A stretch of 64,000 nucleotides of DNA from Hyalella azteca (taxonomy: Eukaryota; Arthropoda; Malacostraca; Amphipoda; Hyalellidae). The position numbers were made by a program, and so were the translations under genes. The stretch spans positions 310,001-374,000 of the forward strand of contig NW_025946533.1 of assembly GCF_000764305.2 (NCBI RefSeq), written 5' to 3'. Position 1 is the stretch's first letter, and each line of letters opens with the position of its first letter. A model generated the notes under the pieces. The model did not search any database, was not told where the DNA came from, and worked only from the letters and a program-made list of their open reading frames with translations. Below are positions 24,057 through 37,300 of the stretch, one piece after another.

Positions 24057-24290
24057 CTCCACCGCACATCATGCAGCGCAACACTCACCACATCATGCAG
24101 CGCAACCCTTACCACATCATGCAGCGCAACACTCACCACATCATGCAGCGCAACACTCACCACATCATGCAGCGCAACACTCACCACATCATGCAGCGCA
24201 ACACTCACCACATCATGCAGCACAACACTCACCACATCATGTAGCGCAACACTCACCACATCATGCAGCGCAACACTCACCACATCCTCC
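24057..24290. repeat. 24-bp tandem repeat, about ten units
   Basis: The unit is CATCATGCAGCGCAACACTC plus ACCA, nearly invariant (one CCCTTACC unit, one GCACAA, one GTAGCG). Since the unit is 24 bp and stop-free in four frames, long frames appear on both strands (HHAAQHSP, HIMQRNTH, TTSCSATL and the reverse VSVALHDV). The array is followed by CCTCCGTCTCCAGTCGCCGG, a short GC-rich stretch. There is no independent evidence of translation. Confidence 0.97.
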
Positions 24291-24429
24291 GTCTCCAGTC
24301 GCCGGTCCCGCGGGGCCGGATATAGCTGTGTTACGTCAGAGTTTGGGTCCGCGTGAATTAATAATAATTGTAAGTTACGTCTTGTTTAATAACATAGCAG
24401 CTACAAATAATAATTACTCTTGACTTGCA

Positions 24430-27400
24430 GCCACAGAATCTCTCAAGAGACAATGACTCAGCAGATGAGTGGTTTGTTTTCTTTCGCTGCTGTTCGGTGA
24501 TTGATCACCTACAGTACTTCAGGCAATTCTTTAAACATTATTCTTGCCAATAGCGAGATTAATGAGCTATTATCACTCTATAGTCTATACATTGTAGCGA
24601 GGTGAGATTTTACTCGAAGATTTATGGACGCCTATAGGTGGCAAAACTGATTCGTTTCATATGGTTATTGGAACGAATTTTCGCATCGAATAATGCAGTT
24701 TCAGGAATAATGTTATGCAGGTCTCTTTTCCAGTTAACATTCAATTATTCTAATTTTTAAAAAATTAACTAATCGTGTAAAATTAATCTGTGATATTTAA
24801 GTTAAAGACGTTTCTGCACGTTCTACATTATTCCATGGTTTATTAGCAGAATCCACTGCCATATCCATTTAATTAAATCACAAAATCGGTTAATAACTCA
24901 AATTGGACCACTAAAAAAAGATTGCGAAGAAAATAATACTATCCAAACAAAATTTAAACTCCAACGCAGGGATTAAAATAATATTATTACTCACATTTTT
25001 TGTGAATTTTAATTACAAATTATAATCTCAGGTAGATGCGAACATTTCCATTTGTCGCGGATGCTGCGGAAGAATCTTGTCACCGGACGATGTTCGGCGC
25101 CGACATTACAGTATTTTCTTCGCGAAACCAAACTTGCTGGAGTCACAGAGGTGCTCTGGAGGTCAGGTCTGGGGGCGCGCGCACCGAACATTTATGGACA
25201 AATCTTGAGCGGCCTACCCATGGCCGACGAGTTTCTGCCTATAACTTTGCTGAAGTTTCGCATTAGGCACTCACTTGTAACCTCAAAATATTGTTTACGA
25301 CCGATAATTTCTAACGGGTAATGCCTTAGGCAATTTTACTTCACATGTACTGAACTTGACACTGCAATTTTTATATGTTCTGCAGGAAGCAGCTTTGCAA
25401 CGGCTAAATCTGACGTGGGGATAATGTTAATTTTTTGAGGTTTTATATGAAGTAATACGAAAGTTGTATAGCATCATGTCGTCGTAAAGATAACATTGAA
25501 TCACAATACTGAGTGAATTGGAAATAAAATGAGGGAATTACATTTAATTAATAAATTATATTTACCTTGCGGAAATGGTTCACCGCAAGGAAATGCTTTA
25601 CAAACGAGATCCAAGTTAGTGTGTATATGCAGGCAAAGTGAAAAAAGTGAATATTATATTATATATTAATATTGGGCTGCCACAGCCCAATCAATTGTAT
25701 AATTATATATTCTAGTGTAAACTTGTTTATTTCCTATTAAATAGTCATACCTTACATGTAGATCACGGGTAGCCTGAGACAACTCTGATTCCTTTCAGTT
25801 CATGAATTTATATCCTCAGAGTACGTTATAAAATTGAAATATTGGCAAAATTAAAAATTAGTTGCGGTATTGACTTTTTAACAATTCATCATCCAGCATA
25901 TAACCACAACACGAAACATTGAATAATTGTGAAGGAATTGCGTTCTGCTCTCTATTGTAAACAAATCGAAAAAACGTGTAAGAAACTTGTTTGTGCACCT
26001 GAATCACAAGAAGTTGCCATGGGACTGCTTGCATCGTCCTAATTATTTTGGCATTTATAAAAACCGCAGCTTTCCTCCTAACAATTATTCACTTGAGCTT
26101 CTTACCGCACAAAGACGCAATTAAGGGCAAAAACCGACGTAATAACAACCGCTTCAGCCCTGATCACCGCAATTGAGCCCTCCACGTTTTATGAGTGGGC
26201 GTCGAAGTTCAACGTACGTAAGATTTCATGAGGCGAAAATAATTCAATTCAACTCTGATTAAGCAATTTAGTAAATATGACCAACTCTTTCCTAATTCAT
26301 CGGAAGATAGAAATTTTGGCATTATATTAGTAATTGAAAATTAACATAGCAAAACACCATTCCGTGATGAACTATTGCAAAGAAGCAGAGGTTCCATCAA
26401 TACGCTGTTAAGAGTACTTACATCAAACTAATGATCCCAGTCGTGCTAAAATTTCCGTCAACCCATTTATGAAAAGACAGGAATATGATTTTAGTTTTAT
26501 TTATCTCATTGTAGCCATAATAATTGAGAGTTTGAAATTGTGAAACTATAATTTGACTATTGACAACATGATTGGAAAAATCTATTCTTAGTTATGACAG
26601 AAGATTAAGTGGGGAATGAAGGAAGTAAAATCAAATCTTTAAAAAGTTATGCAACTATCTTCGCTTGCTTTCCAACAGTACGGAAGTAATTGAAATTCCC
26701 AAGCGAACAATGCATTGAACAAACTATGAATATGCAAAAACCTGCACCCTGAGGAGCACACTCTAGGCACGAAGCACGGGTGTTCCAATGTCATCACTGC
26801 GCTGGTAACACTAGAAACACGTGGGCCTACATACCCATCGCCTACGGATGCATGTTCCTGGCTACGGCTGTCACCGCGCAGCGCCTAGAGCAACGGGCGT
26901 CATTCATAACGCTGTCTTCAAGAAGCATGAATGTCGCTCATCCCCCGAGAAAATGATTCGTTCGTGAAAAATGACGAACTCCACAACGCGGGCATGCAGT
27001 GACGAGTGCAGTGAGTAATAATTTATTCAATTCTAACTCGTGTCTTATTCACTTGTAGAGGATACATCGAAGGTATCATTTTTCACTCAATACTACCAAA
27101 TCTCAATCAGATAAGGGGAGAAAATGAAAAATTATAGAAAGTATGTATATCGCAAAATGCCTTATAAATGTATTGTTTATTTACAATTGCTAAACGATTT
27201 ATCGAAATTTAACTTGAAGTTTAGACCTTATCTGTTCTCACGGTAAACATTTACTAATTCTGAAATTATACGGAAAACTTGGACGTTCTGCTAAATTTAG
27301 ATTTAATGTTCTAAATATCTTACATATATATAGTTACATCTTCATAGATTGAGAAGCAGTGTTCTTGCCTAATTTGAGGTAGAGGAAAGCCAAGAAATAA

Positions 27401-30400
27401 TCCAGCAATCGTAAACCTTAGCCCCACCCGCCAGTCACCCACAGAACTTGGAACCAGTCTCTACGATCACAGAAGTGCGCCGTAATTTACGGTCACGGCC
27501 GGACTTACGATAGGGCAAACATTTTTAAGAATGTGGTGTCAGGGCACCGCGGGAGGCGAGAAGAGCTGCAGGCACGCGGTGCACAAAATTCCTGGCGTAC
27601 AACTTCTTGACATCCTGAGGCTGGAGACTTGCTGGCATGCAGCTGCGGTGAATAATTTGTTCCATTGATCATCTTAACAAGATATTCAAAAGAATGGTCC
27701 GTTTTTGTCATTTCCATTGCTCAATAATATGGTTTGGAAATGAATCTCTCTGGGGTCAAAAAATTTATTTACACTTTCTGAACTTTTCATTTTCTTCGAC
27801 GATTTTTACATTTAACCTAACAGTAAACGTTACTTTTCTTCAAGCTCAATAAGAAATAAACTTTGATTTTTGCCATTAGGATCAAATTACAATGCCTCGT
27901 AATAACGTCAGTTTTGGTATGATTAAGTTAAATATAATTCCCTTTTTCCATTTGGGAACAATCGTAAGGGTACTTAAAGTTGTTGATGATCGTTTCTAGA
28001 TGTTGTTATTCATATCACAATTCACCAAAAAACATGAAAAGATGATTTATTGTAGCTATACAGCCATTTTTAAAAACCAAGATCAAAATACCATGTTCAT
28101 CGTGGTCTCTCATGATCGATTACTAATGCTGTTTTCCGTTAACGTTAAAATGTATATATATCTATCCTATTATTTATTTATAGTTATAGCTGCAATCCAG
28201 CCGACTTTTCGGGCAGTGCTTGGGGTAGTTAATTTCTGTGCTGCCTATAGAGCTTATATTATATCAACACCATTTATACAATGGATGACATTTCATATAA
28301 TTTTTGACGACATATAGCCGATACATATATTGAAATTATGTGTAATTAAATTTTCAAAACTTTCATATGTTTCCAATGTAGCTTGTATGCAGCTCGATGA
28401 CCGACATGATCTCTTATGTACGAGAAACAATTTCGAAACATTGTAATTCTGCAAGTTTAGAACTAATGTTTCGTGACTTGGAGCAAATCTTGATTTGCTC
28501 AACTCAGAAATCAATTTCTCGTCATGAATAGCTCTGAGGTAGAGTACTTCGGAACTTAGTTAATTCGTTTTGAACTCAAAATTCTTGAAGTTATATATGA
28601 AGTTTTGATTTCATTACCAGTTTGAGTCCTCATTTTCTAGTCTTAATGGCTTACGTGAATGAAATGCGTATGGAAAATGCTTCAAAAATCTGCAGTGCCA
28701 TTTAAATTCCCTAGATGATGCACGGAAATGTATAGATAACGTATTTGAATATTTGAAGTAAATGCACGTGAATAGATTGGAACACGAATGGAAAATTCAT
28801 TCAAAATGCAAGAGCTATCAAAGGAAACGCAGATGTTTGGATAATTCTGCCAACTATGTTTAATATCGGTTTTAAAACGCAATCGTATTTAAAACGTATC
28901 AACATGACTCATCATTTGCGAACAGAAGCTACAGATGATACTAATGCGTTGTATTCGTGAAACCAATTCTGAAATAATTCTTCAACTGTCAAATAAATTT
29001 GTTTCGGTGGAATGTTATAAATTGCCTCTGAGCTCGCCCTTTGACCTGCAAATAGAAGGTGCTAGTTGTAGATCCCTGGCTCTAGCATTCCCTCCATGTA
29101 TGAGGGCTAGCAATTCAAGTTCGCTTTGGATAATTGAATATTATTACGTCACTTTGTTACAAGCTCAGACATGATATAAGAAAGTATGAATCAGCTGGTT
29201 TTATTCCCTTCAGATAGAAATCAAGCTGCAATTGAAGCGCGCGCTACGTAATTTGATATTATTGCTCTACTTAATTTGTTCCAACCTGAGACCCTCAATA
29301 AAACTAGAAGCAATCTAGCGTTACAATTGCCATGTCGCTATTTAGTTTTATTGCAAATGAACTGGAAACTGCAATGTTGCGTGGAGAAATTAGTTGCGTA
29401 CGTAACTTTGTGACGCCTTTTATTTTCCGTTGCTACACATTTTTTATGCTTTAATCCTTTTCATAAAGAATTTCATCAATATTTCTTAATAGTCTTACAT
29501 TTGGTCCTGTAAAAAACTAGCCAGATCTCAATTATTTTGCTCGAGTTATAAGGTTCAGAATATATTAATACAGGTGTATTGTGCAGTCAGACACTAATTT
29601 AATCAACATTTGTGTAAGTGAAGTTTTTCATACTTCAGATACTTCAAACGAATACAGGTTATTTCTATATTTAGCTGCATTTGATATTAGATATGATAAA
29701 TTTGAATAAAAAGCAATGCAGATTAAATTTTTGCCAAAAGGTGAGTTAATTTCCAGCTCAAAGTTTTGAATTGGGAAGGAGAGGATTGACGAAACTGATT
29801 TCCTTTATGGTTGCTAAGTTTGGAAAGCAAAATTTGCTACATTACCTTCCCAATTTCATACCAGCTGGATATACAACAATGCCTTTTTTGATACAGCTGC
29901 TCAATAATTTAAACTGCTAGGTAACCTTAAAGAGATGAAAATTCAATAACAAATAATTCATCATAGATGAAACTACTTAGAATCTTTTGCAGTCTAGATG
30001 AGTTAATTATCTTGCTACGAACTCTAATAAGCTGACTCATGCACTCATTAACAGTGAGGAACGCAGTCGTAACTCAGGCTTGCTTTACTCAACTTGTTCC
30101 TGATACAGCAGTCATATTATAAAAAAATCCATGCATCTTCAAATAAATCGAAAAACTGCAAGTTTTTTATGATATTCTCATATGCATTACTTCGTGGGCT
30201 CAATGCTATCCCACAGTATTAACTTCGCCTTAAAATGTCAAGTCGTCATCTCATAGACATGAATAAAGAAGAGAGAATTAGCATAAGACAAAAAAGAAAC
30301 TATTATAATGGTTCGACCGCCTAAACCAGAAAAAAATGAAAATAATCACAGAGAATCAAGTCTAGACAAAAAATTAATCGCTCATATAAAATTTACAAAT

Positions 30401-30489
30401 CAATCGCTCCTTATTTAAGCACCAGCTTTTTTAGCTTTTCTTCCTTTCGTTTCAAATTAAATGAGATCCAAACATTGAAAACTGCGGCT
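24430..30489. other. Long AT-rich region with scattered GC-richer islands
   Basis: No recognised gene or transposon. GC-richer islands occur at about 25060-25250 (listed as a candidate frame), 26750-26960 (open on the plus strand, containing VFQCHHCAGN) and 27490-27640 (open on both strands). The remainder is AT-rich with stops in every frame. Confidence 0.45.
25052..25321 (+). CDS. Unrecognised 89-codon open frame in a GC-rich island
   Basis: The frame (TTG at 25052, first ATG at 25061) ends in TAA at 25319-25321. It includes CSAPTLQYFLRETKLAGVTE and APNIYGQILSGLPMADEF. Composition is coding-like, but a second plus-strand frame (25036-25266) and a minus-strand frame (25009-25191) are open over the same DNA. 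No family is recognised. It is either an exon or a GC-rich regulatory island. Confidence 0.2.
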   Translation: MSRMLRKNLVTGRCSAPTLQYFLRETKLAGVTEVLWRSGLGARAPNIYGQILSGLPMADEFLPITLLKFRIRHSLVTSKYCLRPIISNG

Positions 30490-31154
30490 TTCGCATTTGC
30501 TCTACTTTTCTAGCCATGCACTCTGAATTTGAACTGGTGCTCAATATCTTTTCACAAAATAGCATTCCATTGCCCCTGGTGTTTAACCAAAAAATTAGAA
30601 AGTTTATGTCCAAGCAATATTCTGCAGTTGTTCCCAAGTGTGATAATAGGAAAGTTGTTTACTGTTCTTTTCCCTATTTTAGCCCAGCATCTGAGACTAT
30701 GTCAAAGGAATTAAGAGTTTTATTCGCTAAATATCTTACGGATGTAAATCTTCAAGTGTTGCTAGTTTACAATTTTAGAATTTGCTCGTTTTCCAGGTTT
30801 AAGGATACCCTACCTGTTCTTATGCGATCGTCACTAGTTTACAGATATAGTTGTGCGCAGTGCGCATCAGCGTACGTCGGTATGACGTCACGCAATTTCT
30901 ATACTAGGCTGGCTGAGCATAAGGGCAGGAATTAAAGAACGGGGAACCTACTTGCACATCCACTTCATTCTGCTGTACGTGTTCATGCCGAGCAGTGCAA
31001 CACCTCTGTATCCGATAGTGATTTTAAAATTCTAGTTTACGCATCCGGTGTTACTGATCTACGCGTTTTAGAATCCCTATATATATTCAAGAAGAAGCCT
31101 AGTCTAAATGCCGCTCTTAGCTCTGTTCCTCTTGAAATTATTGTAAATAGATAG
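30490..31154 (+). pseudogene. Penelope-like retroelement, C-terminal GIY-YIG part
   Basis: The frame runs from about 30490 (NCGFRICSTFLAMHSEFE, the end of the reverse-transcriptase region in these elements) through KDTLPVLMRSSLVYRYSC to a GIY-YIG endonuclease domain. There the YIG-type motif reads AYVGMTSRNFYTRLAEHKG. A stop TAA at about 30933-30935 interrupts the frame. The same frame then continues with HPLHSAVRVHAEQC, SDFKILVYASG, LRVLESLYIFKKKPSLN and ends at TAG 31152-31154. The pairs CAQC and H-H around the domain match the Cys/His motif known for Penelope-like elements. The reverse transcriptase itself is missing upstream, so this is a 5'-truncated dead copy. In live elements this domain nicks target DNA for target-primed reverse transcription. 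Confidence 0.88.
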
Positions 31155-31285
31155 GCAGGCCGTTTATTAGCGTTAATTTCATGTCTTTTTTATATATTCT
31201 CCGTTTTAAAACGTAACAATGCCTTTTACTTTACTAATTGATTGTATTTGTGTCTCTAGGACTGAACTTCTTCTGAACTGAATTT

Positions 31286-31322
31286 TGTGAACTGACGATG
31301 GAGCTGGACTGCGAAAAGTTTT
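31286..31322 (+). other. Hammerhead-like core downstream of the Penelope-like relic
   Basis: CTGACGA (31292-31298) fits the hammerhead core CUGANGA, and CGAAA follows 13 nt later (31312-31316). Penelope-like elements are known to carry hammerhead ribozymes in their terminal repeats, so the position is suggestive. The intervening segment does not form a good stem II as it stands, so any ribozyme is probably decayed. No flanking stems were established. Confidence 0.3.
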
Positions 31323-34300
31323 CTCTTATAAAGATATGGTTTTTACTTTTAGATAGTTTTTTGCTTTAAATTTCTGATTCACAGACATGAAATACCACGA
31401 GCTCTGAAGTGGAGTACTCAGGAACGATGCCCGTAAGATCGTCAAACCCGGGGGAGGTTTTGATAGTATAAGCCCCACAGGTAGCTTTTGAAGTATAGAC
31501 TATAGACTATTGTCAGAAGTCCGCTACGAGACAGTTTTCAGTCAGATAATTTTCAAATAACGAAACATTTCTGTAATATATGTTTTTTATTATTTATTAT
31601 TATTACTAGTAGTAATATTATTATTGTTATAATTTATAAATATTACGTTTTATTATGCATTGAGCTAATATTATACATTATTATTATTACAATGTCAGAT
31701 ACGAATTAAATCAAATAATTAAATTCGTACCAAATTTAATTATTATAGAATTTATCATCCGAATAGTCGAATTTAATTATCCTTTAGCGTAAAAATTAGA
31801 TAATATCAATTGAGTTCAAAAACTTATAAAAACGATTTTCGTCAGAATTGGAAATGCACATGGATAAATTTATATTGATACTAAATACTTTAATATATTT
31901 GATGCATTTCTCACATAACTGTTCGTAAATTCAAAGGCTGCGGGGCAAAATTATGTGATATCCGCCAAACATAAACTGTTTCATAGATCCCTCTAAATTT
32001 TCTACACGACTAAGAATATGAGAGCACATTTGCAGAAAAAATGCAGAATCGTTCAGCGAGCTCGATAATTGAGTCCAATTGAAGTGATATTATGAACACT
32101 TGTATTTGATCAACTCACACATCTAAAGAGGCTTTGACTATCGGAAATTGTAAGTAAATTAAAAATAATTTACGATTGTCGTTGTATATAAAAGATCTCT
32201 TGATTGTCACATTGCGACCATCGGTTATTCATTCAGCACCAGCAAATGTTTTACGAAGGAGCTGAATGTTCGTGAGCGACTCATAATGGCTCTGTAGTTT
32301 AGTTTGTTTGCCAGGCGACATATAATCAATGGACAGTTGTGGTCGACCTCCATAATATAGATCTAACATGCCTTACTTTCAGCGAGACCGACGAATAATA
32401 AAAAAGTTTTGTTTCTAATGATTCTATTTATAAGGTTGGCGTAAACTATAGAGTCGTATGTAGAGTCGGAGTTAAACACTGATCTTTTGCATGCAAGAAA
32501 TTGGATGCTTTCTCAATCGAGTTAAGTCAGCTACCGCTCTCATATTAAATGCTTTTCGGTAACAGTTTCTTATTGAACGCCCCTATGATTAAAATTAACA
32601 ATTTTATTGAAACTCCCAATGATTAACACTACAACAAATTTAATCCTTAAACTGAAATGAAAAATAATCAAGCACCTTTAGAAGAAAATGATTAATTTTG
32701 AATTCTTAAACTCTGTGTCTAATAAATGACCCAAGGTTTGATGGAATCAATTCGAAATTTATTTCGTCTCGAATTTTATATTTGCTGCATGAATCGATAA
32801 AACTATAAATATTATTTTTTCGCTAATAGAATGGTGCATAATCCAAGATTTCAAGCGCCTTCATGTTACGCTATGATAAATCATCATAATAATAGTACGA
32901 ACAAATTCGATGATTTGAACAGATCACAGTTCGTGTTTGCTTACAATCACAGCTTCCGCAGCTGTTGAGATCACAGCGAGGCTGCCGCCGGTTAAAATTC
33001 CGTTGAAGACGCAAAAACGAGGCCTCAGTGAAGCCACCTCATTGATCGCATCGCTTCACGTTCCTGAATAATATGGAAAACGAGAGTGTTGCTGCTGTTA
33101 CTTTTGCGTTACAACTGATTATATCGTCGTGGTTATGTCTGCTGCATTGCATCATTTGCAGCGTTATAAACAAATTCAGCGTTAAAAACAAACGCAGCGT
33201 TATAGACATAATGATATGCGACTGCTAATAAACATGTTGATTGCGCAACGGCTGATACATGAGCGCCATTGACCAATTTTGCTGCTGCACTTTCTGTACG
33301 GTCAGCTGTTTTCCGCCTACCGTTCCAACATGAATTTACGGAATTTTTGTTGCTGTTGGAGCTGTAAAAGCGGCCGCTGTCACAGTCGTAAATGCTTTGC
33401 TTGTTTGTAACTGCTACAGCTACTTATGAAGCAAGGACTGCGCTATTCCTGTCACTGCTGGGGAATGGATACTGCTGCCATTTCTGTAGCAGCTGCACCT
33501 GCTACTCAAAGCTAATGCAATAATGCAGGTTTTGCACCGTCGTTTTCTTTCTCTTCGTCGTTTCACCAACTGATGACCCTGGTTTTTCTGTTTCTTGCTA
33601 AATGAACAGTGTTTTATAATCATGGACCGACACACATAAATGAAATCTCATTTTATTTCCAGGCGGGAAAAAATTCTACTATCCAGTCTTCCGTAGTAAT
33701 ACGTGGAATAACACCTGAATTGTGTCGGTCTCGTACCTAAAACGCAAAATGTTGAAGAAATTCACAGGATGAGAATAGCGCTGTTGTGGAAAAATTATTT
33801 CTGGCTCAATAATTTTCAGTTCATAGAGCGAACAAATTTTATGCGTCGACGAAATTTTCATGGAAAGGGAATGCTGTGAGTTTGTTAAATTTACTCACAT
33901 ATTTGTCGTTGATACAAATGATTGCCATGAGAAGAAATAAACAAAATCATTGTCGAAAAATGCTGGAGCGATTCGAAACAACATCTTTTGATTCAAGCAT
34001 TTGTGGTGTAAATTGAATTAAAATTTTTTTTATATTATTTGAAGCGATATATACTCTATAGATATGGAGTTTTTGGCTCCTTTCCTAGATGAATACACAT
34101 GTCATGGAAAAAATATTAAAACTTCATTATATTTTGTTATTTGACTAAAGTAAGGTAGAGTCGCAGTATTGCTGGCCTACTCTAAGCAGCCACAGCCAAA
34201 CTTGGTCATTTCACTAGATTATCAATTAATGTCCGGCATTGTGCAATACCCAAGGCAGGAATAATATAGTAACGTAGTAATTTTATTTATCTGCACCAGC

Positions 34301-37300
34301 ATGGATAAAAATCAACGTCAATGAATAAGAGTTACTGGATTTTCTAATCAATAAAATTTGTAAAAAGCTTGAGCAAAAAATCAAATTGTGGTTATTATTT
34401 TGGGAAACGCTACCTAATTAGACAATTCATCATTAAAATTATTGCGAACATGAATTACGTCAACCACTGTTGAATAACCATGCACAAAGCCATACAACGA
34501 CTTGCGAATACGGCACTTCAAGCCCATAAAGAATTATTATGACGACATTTTTTTCTAAACGTTGATAAAGAATTTGTTTTAGAAGAAGATTTTTAAAACA
34601 CAATTTCACACCCAGGCAACTCGCCGGTTGTTAAAAACAGTTTTTTTCTATCACCGTACGCACGTGTCAAGTGCGAACACATAAAGAAAAAATCTGAAAT
34701 GAGAGCCAGCGACTGAGGATTTTCATGATTTATTATCTTGGGAACAAAAGGCAATGCTATTCCCATTGAAATTAGCATCTTAGATGAATGAATATCTTAG
34801 CTGCTTCAACTTAATTATCGCGCCTGGGGCATTCTACCCCGCCTTCTACGGGCCACAGACATATTGGCTCTTTAATTGGTTTCATAAACCTTTCTGCTGA
34901 ATGCGCAATTCTTGAGAAAACTAATTGCTTTTATTATCATTCAAGTGCTCTTCCATTTCAAATATATCTTCAAAAACTAAATTCGTGATTTCTGCCAAAG
35001 TAAGCCAATATATTAATAGGCGAGACACGAGTAATAAAGAACCCGGTTATTTTCTATTACCATAACTGCTTTTCAAGTTAAAGGGCTCTAACGAAATTTA
35101 CTAAACCTGTTTGCGAAGAAAAAAGTAATTACCAATATTTATTAAACAAGTTCCGACTACAAATCACACGTTTTTAATCAATCCTACAGCTCTTATCAAA
35201 TTATTTAAAAGTATTGCATGTCCCAAATATAAACGTCTCATTCACGTATATACCTAATCTATAATCATAAACCTGATGCATTCGTCATGTGCGAACGCCA
35301 TACATTTTGTTCACTTATTTGATTATTCATTTCAGCGTAGCACACTTTTTCTCAAGTAATATTGATACTTTTTTCGTAAAATTATTATTTTTCGTTGGAT
35401 CAATTTCGAATTTTTTTTTTAAGACGGCATACCACTCAGAAGTGTATTGAAGTAATTACGAAAACCTTTTTTTTTTTTTGTACAATTATCAGTTAACTGG
35501 ACTCAGATTTTGAAAATGCGTTTCAATTCATTTCATTCTCTCCAATTTCCCTACTTTGCAATTAAAGATGTATATTTAATTGTATTTGGTGTGACAATGC
35601 CTTCACGATACATTTAGTACGATCCTGAACAGTAACATTGCTCATTCAATAATTTTATTCCTGAACTCTTTTTCAGATAGATCGCTCACATATTTTCTTT
35701 TCAACATGACTCATTCGGTGTAACGAAACTTTGTATAAAATAGAAAATTTAATTGAGTTCAAATACCTTCTATTACATCTTAAAATATTTTGCATTATAA
35801 ATTTTCAAAGCTTTATAATAATCACACATCCTTAGTTTTTAACAGCGGTTTTCTTTAAATTTAGCGCGACATGGATGGAGCCCCCTTCCTCGAAAGTGCA
35901 TGGGATCACGTTTGAATACAAGTGCGTTGGGGAGAATCTGGCTGTTTTCAAAGGGCTTTAGTCATGAGAATTTTATGACGCCAGACCTAACTTTTTCGGA
36001 AATGATTCGGTTGGAATTCAAAATAACCAGGGAATGTCGATGGGAACATAGCTTCAACTAGGTATTAGGCATCTGAACTGAATCTCCCCTATCTCTGTGT
36101 AATTCAAATTTTTGCGTAATTCCAAACTATAAGATTTTGGAATAGTCTTTAGAAAATTTTAAGTTGTTTGATCAGAGAGCCATCTTTTGATTTTTGTTAT
36201 ATTAAACCTTTTAAAGATACACAACTTGCAATAATACAAAAAATAAATACAACAGAGCGAAAATTTCGTAAATGCTTTAATTTAGCTAGCTTTTCCTCTG
36301 AGCTACGTGCTTATAAACAAACATGAATAGTTATTTATGGTAGAAAAAGATTCACGCTTGCAAAAAAACAAGCATAATTTATTCTTGAACAAGGAGATTT
36401 TTATTGAAGCAACCTTTATTTAACTTTGTTGAATTAAATATTCCTGTTTAAAATGTGATATACTCGAACAAAATAAATTTGTAGAGTTTTTCGAACTCTT
36501 CTCATTTTCGTTCCGCGCCCGAGTCTTAAGCCAGGCAGCAAATTCCATCGCAAGGCTTCTTTTGGGGCCCCCACGTCAAGCCTAGAAATCGCCCTTCTTT
36601 TCTTCACGCCAATCCTCGAATTGTCTTTACGATCTCGTCTCGCTCTCCAGCCGCGAGCCGCGTTCCCTCTTCTCGGTTTGTCTGCTTGAGTGCCTTTCAC
36701 TTTTGAGCGCAGGCTGCCTAATGCAGAGTGCACTGAATTCTTTTATTCCGCAAAACTGTTGTTTGGCTGCTTTTGCAAGTTGCTTGCATGAAGAGCTAGT
36801 GACCTATTGATGTCGCAGAACAATCATTTGCAGGTGTTAAACATTTATTTTTCGATTTCTTCTCAATTGGGCAATTATGAAATTCATGACTGACTTGGGC
36901 AGTGAGATAGATTTATTTTGGTATGGGAGATTTTTAACCACAATTATTATAATTTCAAAAGCCTTGTGAAGTAAAAATAATTCGAGACATAGCATATTCG
37001 ATATAATTTGCATGCAGCGCCGAAAAACACTCTATACTCATTTATAGCCGGTAACAAACATGTCGAGCACATTTGCTGACCAGTTATTATTTGTTCAACT
37101 AATTTGTTTAACAGAGTTTCTTCTTGGAAAATGTAGTATTTAATTTTATGGAAAATTAAGCACCTTCATTTACTTCAATTTGTTAATCAAAGAGAGTTTT
37201 AGATGCGTATAGCGTATATGGAGTGGGATGGAAACAGGTGCGTATGAATGAATATGATGGAGCGAGATGATAAAATGCATATATGAGACCCATAATTCGG

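Noticed and set aside
24010..24423. His/Gln/Pro-rich repeat protein
   Set aside because: Four different frames are open through the same 24-bp repeat and there is no start context or splice evidence for any one.
28530..31425. Similar 26-bp sequences at 28530 and 31400 (AGCTCTGARGTRGAGTACT)
   Set aside because: A match of this length and identity can arise by chance in 64 kb, and flanks do not align.
36434..36733. Arg/Lys-rich minus-strand frame as a nuclear protein
   Set aside because: It is a short GC-rich island without splice signals or a recognisable motif. Basic composition alone is not evidence.
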